Positions 60,476-64,000 of a stretch of 64,000 nucleotides of DNA are shown here, piece after piece; the first letter of the stretch is position 1, and each line of letters begins with the position of its first letter. The notes beneath the pieces were generated by a model. The model was given only the letters and a program-made list of their open reading frames with translations, did not search any database and was not told the origin of the DNA. This stretch comes from Algiphilus sp965216485 (GTDB lineage: Bacteria > Pseudomonadota > Gammaproteobacteria > Nevskiales > Nevskiaceae): positions 1,302,001 through 1,366,000 of the forward strand of contig NZ_OZ244162.1 of assembly GCF_965216485.1 (NCBI RefSeq). Reading direction: 5' to 3'. Position numbers and translations under genes: made by a program.

Positions 60476-60515
60476 ATATTACGTAGACTGAAGTCAGTAT
60501 CAGCATTCGTAATAT
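60476..60515 (+). promoter_or_regulatory. Inverted repeat ATATTACG/CGTAATAT before the PaaX-like gene
   Basis: Perfect 8-bp arms (60476-60483 and 60508-60515) with 24 bases between lie just before the GTG start at 60520. Their position over the promoter fits an autorepressor site. Confidence 0.55.
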
Positions 60516-60519
60516 CCGC

Positions 60520-61353
60520 GTGGAGCTCACCGCCAAGAAGATCATCCTCGGGTTGTTGCTCGTCTCTGACGGGCAGCCGCTGACGGTGCGCTCGCTGATC
60601 GATGCCTGTGCCTTGTTCGGTATCAAGGAAAACAATGTCCGCGTGACGCTGACGCGTCTGTCCGCAGACGGTCTGATCGAGGCCGCGGGGCGTGGCAGTT
60701 ACACGCTGGGCCTGCCGGTGCAGAGCCTGGCGGACCAGGTGGCCAGCTGGCAGACCATGGAGCAGCAGCTGGCCCCTTGGCATGGCGGCTACGTGGCGGT
60801 GTACACCGGCAGCTTGCGCCGCTCGCACCGCAAGACGTGGCAACGGCGGGAACGGGCATTGACCATGTGCGGGCTGCGCGAACTGGATCGCGACCTGTAC
60901 GTGCGCCCCGACAATTTCCAGGGTGGGGCCGACTTCATCCGCAGCCGTCTGCAGGCCTTGGGAATGGAAGACGAGGCCGCCGTCTTCGCCGCCAGTGATT
61001 TCGACAGCCAGCGCATGGATGCCATCACCCGGCTCTGGGATGCGCGCAGCCTGAACGCCCACTACCGCAAGGATCGCCAGCGGCTGGAGAAATGGCTCGC
61101 CCGGCATCAGGCCTTGGAGGCTGAGGTCGCTGCCCGCGAGGTGTACATCATGGGCGCGCAGGCCGTGCGCTCCCTGGTCTTTGATCCCTGGCTGCCCGCG
61201 CCGATGATCGACGCCGAGGCTCGCCACACCTATCTGGAAACCGTGAAGCGCTTCGACGAAACCGGCAAGGCGCTGTGGCAGCGGCTGTATCAGATTCGTA
61301 TTGGCATGCCCTTCATGTCCGAAGAACAACCCACCACCGGGGTCCTGCAATGA
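60520..61353 (+). CDS. PaaX-family transcriptional regulator
   Basis: A 277-residue regulator. LTVRSLIDACALFGIKENNVRVTLTRLSADGLIEAAGRGSYTL is the PaaX winged-helix, and the remaining PaaX-like and C-terminal regions follow (GGYVAVYTGSLRRSHRKTWQRRERALTMCGLREL, DLYVRPDN). PaaX in E. coli represses phenylacetyl-CoA catabolism. The GTG start has no clear ribosome site and sits 4 bases after the inverted repeat. Its stop overlaps the desaturase start (ATGA), so the target is probably lipid or fatty acid metabolism rather than phenylacetate. Confidence 0.9.
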   Translation: MELTAKKIILGLLLVSDGQPLTVRSLIDACALFGIKENNVRVTLTRLSADGLIEAAGRGSYTLGLPVQSLADQVASWQTMEQQLAPWHGGYVAVYTGSLRRSHRKTWQRRERALTMCGLRELDRDLYVRPDNFQGGADFIRSRLQALGMEDEAAVFAASDFDSQRMDAITRLWDARSLNAHYRKDRQRLEKWLARHQALEAEVAAREVYIMGAQAVRSLVFDPWLPAPMIDAEARHTYLETVKRFDETGKALWQRLYQIRIGMPFMSEEQPTTGVLQ

Positions 61354-62300
61354 GTGTTGCCATCCGTGATGTGCTCAGCCGCGAAGAAATGGCGGCCTTG
61401 ACCCGCAAGTCCGACCTGCGCGGCGCGTGGGCGGTGACGCAGGTCTGGCTGGCTATTGCCGGCATCTTTGCCGTGCTGATTGCATTCCCCCATCCGCTGA
61501 CCTTTCTGTTGGCGGTGGCCCTGCTGGGGGGGCAACAACTGGCCTGCGCCGTACTCACCCACGAAGCCGCGCACACCACCCTGTTCAGGACGCGCTGTAT
61601 GAACGAGGTGCTGACCGATTGGCTGGTCGCGCGGCCGATCTGGACCGACGTCAAGCGTTACCGGCAGCACCACATGGGCCACCACGTCCACACCGGCACC
61701 GACAAGGACCCGGATATGAGCCTGGTGCGTCCTTTTCCGGGCAGCCGGGCCTCGCTGCGACGCAAGCTGCTGCGTGATCTCAGCGGGCGTTCCGGCATCC
61801 GCCGCGTGATTGGTCTCATCGGCATGGATCTCGGCATCCTCAGGTACACGGTGGCGGCCGAGGTGGAACGCCTGCCGCAGGAAGGGCGTACCTGGCGGGA
61901 CTATCTACGCGACGGGCTCCGCAATATGGGGCCGGTGTTGATCGCCAATGGCGTGCTCGCCGGTGTGCTGGCGGCGTGCGGCGCGCTCTGGGCCTACAGC
62001 GCCTGGGTGGTGGCCTATCTCACCACCTTCAGCCTCTATGTGCGCATTCGCTCCATCGCCGAGCACGCCTGCACCGAAGGCGGCGCGGAGGTGCTGAAGA
62101 ACACGCGCACCACGCACGCCAACTGGCTGGCGCGGCTGACCGTGGCGCCCTTTCAGGTGAACTATCACGTCGAGCATCACCTGATGGCCGCGGTGCCCTA
62201 CTACCGCCTCAAGACGCTGAACCGCAGGCTGCGTGATCGCGGTCTGGTGGCGCCATGCGCCGGCTATGCCGAGGTCCTGCGACAGGCCAGTGCCGCCTAG
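61350..62300 (+). CDS. Fatty acid desaturase
   Basis: A 316-residue membrane di-iron desaturase with the three His boxes THEAAHTTLF, RQHHMGHHVHTG and NYHVEHHLMAAVPYY, and two pairs of hydrophobic stretches. It introduces a double bond into an acyl chain, adjusting membrane fluidity or modifying a substrate such as a carotenoid or sphingoid. ATG 61350 overlaps the PaaX stop by 4 bases, so the two are co-regulated. The gene is followed by 76 bases and then the PQQ dehydrogenase gene. Confidence 0.93.
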   Translation: MSVAIRDVLSREEMAALTRKSDLRGAWAVTQVWLAIAGIFAVLIAFPHPLTFLLAVALLGGQQLACAVLTHEAAHTTLFRTRCMNEVLTDWLVARPIWTDVKRYRQHHMGHHVHTGTDKDPDMSLVRPFPGSRASLRRKLLRDLSGRSGIRRVIGLIGMDLGILRYTVAAEVERLPQEGRTWRDYLRDGLRNMGPVLIANGVLAGVLAACGALWAYSAWVVAYLTTFSLYVRIRSIAEHACTEGGAEVLKNTRTTHANWLARLTVAPFQVNYHVEHHLMAAVPYYRLKTLNRRLRDRGLVAPCAGYAEVLRQASAA

Positions 62301-62376
62301 GGCATACCGCTTTTGCAGTAGGTCGAAACAGGTAGCCTCCGGCTAGGGTGAGCCGGATAACGATTCGGAGACAACC

Positions 62377-64000
62377 ATGCGGATTCGGCTGGGACTGTGG
62401 GCGGTCCTGTTGTGTTGTGGCGCGGCGCAGGCGGAGGTGAACCAAAGCAGTCTGGCGGACACCGCCGACGGCACGAATTGGGCCGCCTGGGGACGCAACT
62501 TCGACGAACAGCGCTTCAGCCCGCTGGACGCGATCAACCGCAAGACGGTCGAACGCCTTGGCCTGGCGTGGAGCGTCGAACTCAACGACATCTGGAACGT
62601 GTCCTCGCAGCCGTTGGCCGTGGACGGCGTGATCTACCTCGCCGTGGGCTACAGCGAGGTCTACGCGCTGGATGCCAAGACCGGCGCCGTGCTCTGGACC
62701 TACGACCCGCAGGTCGACCCCCGGAAGATGCGCATGGCCTGGGGGATTCGCGGCCTGGCCTTCTGGAAGGGACGCGTCTACGTCGGCGTGCAGGACGGCC
62801 GGCTGATCGCCATCGACGCCGAAACCGGCGAGCCAGATTGGACGGTGCTGACCACCAAGCCCGGCGACAACCGCTACATCACCGGCGCACCGCGGGTCTT
62901 CAACGACACAGTCATCATCGGCCATGGTGGCGCGGATTTCGGGCATGTGCGCGGCTACGTCACCGCCTACGACACCGAGACCGGCGCGCAGCGCTGGCGC
63001 TGGTACACCGTGCCCGGCAACCCGGCCGAGGGTTTCGAGAACGCTGCCATGGAGATGGCCGCAAAAACCTGGACCGGGGAATGGTGGAAGTTCGGGGGCG
63101 GCGGTACGGTCTGGAATTCGATGACCTACGACCCGGAGTTCAACCGCGTCTACATCGGCACCGGCAATGGCTCGCCCTGGAACCACAAGCTGCGTTCGCC
63201 CGAGGGCGGCGACAATCTCTTCCTGTGCTCGGTGGTGGCCCTGGACGCCGATACCGGTGAATATGTCTGGCATTACCAGACCACGCCGGGCGAAAGCTGG
63301 GACTTCAACTCGGCCATGGATATGGTGCTGGCCGATCTCACCGTCGACGGCGTGCCGCGCAAGGCACTGCTACACGCGCCCAAGAACGGCTTCTTCTACG
63401 TGCTGGATCGCGAAGACGGCAGCCTGATCTCGGCCGAGAAGCTGGGCAAGGTCACCTGGGCCGAAGGCGTGGATCTGGAAACCGGGCGCCCCATCGAAGT
63501 GCGCGGCGCGCGCTACGAGAATGGCGAGGCGCTGATCTGGCCCGGCTCCGGAGGCATCCACAACTGGCATCCGATGGCCTTCAGCCCACGCAGCGGCCTG
63601 ACCTATATTCCGACCCGCGAGATGCCCGGCTACTACAACGACGAAGGCCGGGAACCGCAGAGCTGGGAGTTGACCGCCAACGACCCCATGGGGCTCAAGG
63701 GCTTCTACGAGGATATTCCCGCCAACGCCGGGACCAGCGCGCTCGAAGCCTGGGATCCGGTGTCCCAGACGCGGGTGTGGTCGGTGGATACCCCCGGTGT
63801 GGTCAATGGCGGTGTTATCGCCACCGCCGGTGATCTCGTCTTCCAGGGGCGGGCCGACGGCAGCTTTGTGGCGCACGATGCCGTCTCCGGCGCGGAAGTA
63901 TGGCGCTACGACATGGGCGTGGGCACGCAGGCCGCGCCCATGACCTACAGCGTGGATGGCACGCAGTACGTTGCCATTCTGGCCGGCTGGGGCGGCAGCC
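62377..64000 (+). CDS. PQQ-dependent alcohol dehydrogenase, 3'-truncated by window edge
   Basis: At least 541 residues are present and the frame is open at the end. The signal peptide ends AAQAEV, so it is periplasmic. The eight-bladed propeller tryptophan motifs recur (GAVLWTYDPQ, GEYVWHYQTTPGESWDFN, GAEVWRYDMG). The Cys-Cys pair of methanol dehydrogenase and many alcohol dehydrogenases is absent: before the conserved RG the sequence reads MRMAWGIRG. It oxidises an alcohol with PQQ, perhaps via a C-terminal cytochrome domain that is outside the window. Ribosome site CGGAGACAACC. Confidence 0.93.
   Translation, partial: MRIRLGLWAVLLCCGAAQAEVNQSSLADTADGTNWAAWGRNFDEQRFSPLDAINRKTVERLGLAWSVELNDIWNVSSQPLAVDGVIYLAVGYSEVYALDAKTGAVLWTYDPQVDPRKMRMAWGIRGLAFWKGRVYVGVQDGRLIAIDAETGEPDWTVLTTKPGDNRYITGAPRVFNDTVIIGHGGADFGHVRGYVTAYDTETGAQRWRWYTVPGNPAEGFENAAMEMAAKTWTGEWWKFGGGGTVWNSMTYDPEFNRVYIGTGNGSPWNHKLRSPEGGDNLFLCSVVALDADTGEYVWHYQTTPGESWDFNSAMDMVLADLTVDGVPRKALLHAPKNGFFYVLDREDGSLISAEKLGKVTWAEGVDLETGRPIEVRGARYENGEALIWPGSGGIHNWHPMAFSPRSGLTYIPTREMPGYYNDEGREPQSWELTANDPMGLKGFYEDIPANAGTSALEAWDPVSQTRVWSVDTPGVVNGGVIATAGDLVFQGRADGSFVAHDAVSGAEVWRYDMGVGTQAAPMTYSVDGTQYVAILAGWGGS

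Overview
The window looks like chromosome of a GC-rich free-living gammaproteobacterium. The evidence is a gammaproteobacterial-type CysB, a fused CysG siroheme synthase, a YbhP/ClsB-type lipid operon, and many lipid, steroid or hydrocarbon catabolism families (DUF1302 barrel, WS/DGAT, SCP2, acyl-CoA dehydrogenase, many SDRs, Baeyer-Villiger monooxygenase). A Nevskiales/Solimonadaceae-like degrader is my guess from gene content only. No rRNA, tRNA, transposase, phage gene or CRISPR array was recognised.

Layout. 1-8.8 kb is a core-like region: a partial helical protein behind an FNR-like box, tandem HDOD paralogues, a BASS transporter, the glutathione-dependent formaldehyde pair frmA-fghA, divergent cysB/cysG, and a secreted or anchored EndoG-type nuclease. 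8.83-10.5 kb is a gene-free mosaic repeat block. 10.7-23.4 kb holds catabolic genes: isovaleryl-CoA-dehydrogenase-like ACAD, an SDR lacking catalytic residues, a P450-type ferredoxin reductase and ferredoxin pair, WS/DGAT, DUF1302 barrel plus a flavin reductase-MarR fusion, an SDR/sulfotransferase/DUF1214 operon, SCP2 and an NTF2-like protein. 23.47-25.08 kb is a second copy of the mosaic repeat block in inverted orientation.

25.1-29.2 kb (minus strand) is a complete lower meta-cleavage pathway (hydrolase, hydratase, acylating acetaldehyde dehydrogenase, aldolase), with a third repeat cluster inserted between its last two genes. Divergent from it, 29.3-35.7 kb is a six-gene operon: SDR, DUF3604 PHP-like lipoprotein, parvulin PPIase, HupE/UreJ-like membrane protein, LolA-like protein, SDR. 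35.8-38.9 kb has a heptad-repeat acidic lipoprotein and a VTT/TMEM64-EEP-cardiolipin synthase operon. 39-46 kb has an NTF2-like protein, a large lipoprotein, a Baeyer-Villiger monooxygenase, a divergent NTF2/XRE-MmyB pair, and a DASS transporter bounded by an 18-bp perfect inverted repeat.

46-64 kb contains a CurA-type reductase, an ArsR regulator with a duplicated His-rich protein, an enoyl-CoA hydratase, a glutaredoxin-MauE fusion behind a MerR-type promoter, eutBC, a DUF6670-like protein, a CPA1 antiporter with an RCK-like domain, a hydroxylase/AraC divergent pair, a diguanylate cyclase, a PF10118-type protein, a PaaX-like regulator overlapping a fatty acid desaturase gene, and a PQQ alcohol dehydrogenase cut by the window end.

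How the genes fit together: many products could act in one programme of uptake and oxidation of hydrophobic ring compounds. The lower pathway would turn a ring-cleavage product into pyruvate and acetyl-CoA; the flavin reductase would feed a monooxygenase and the ferredoxin pair a P450 or similar oxygenase. The ring-cleaving dioxygenase, the monooxygenase partner and the P450 are all absent from the window, so the pathway must be split across loci. Least explained by known families are the mosaic inverted repeats, the DUF3604-parvulin-HupE operon, the SDRs with altered active sites, and several promoter motifs.
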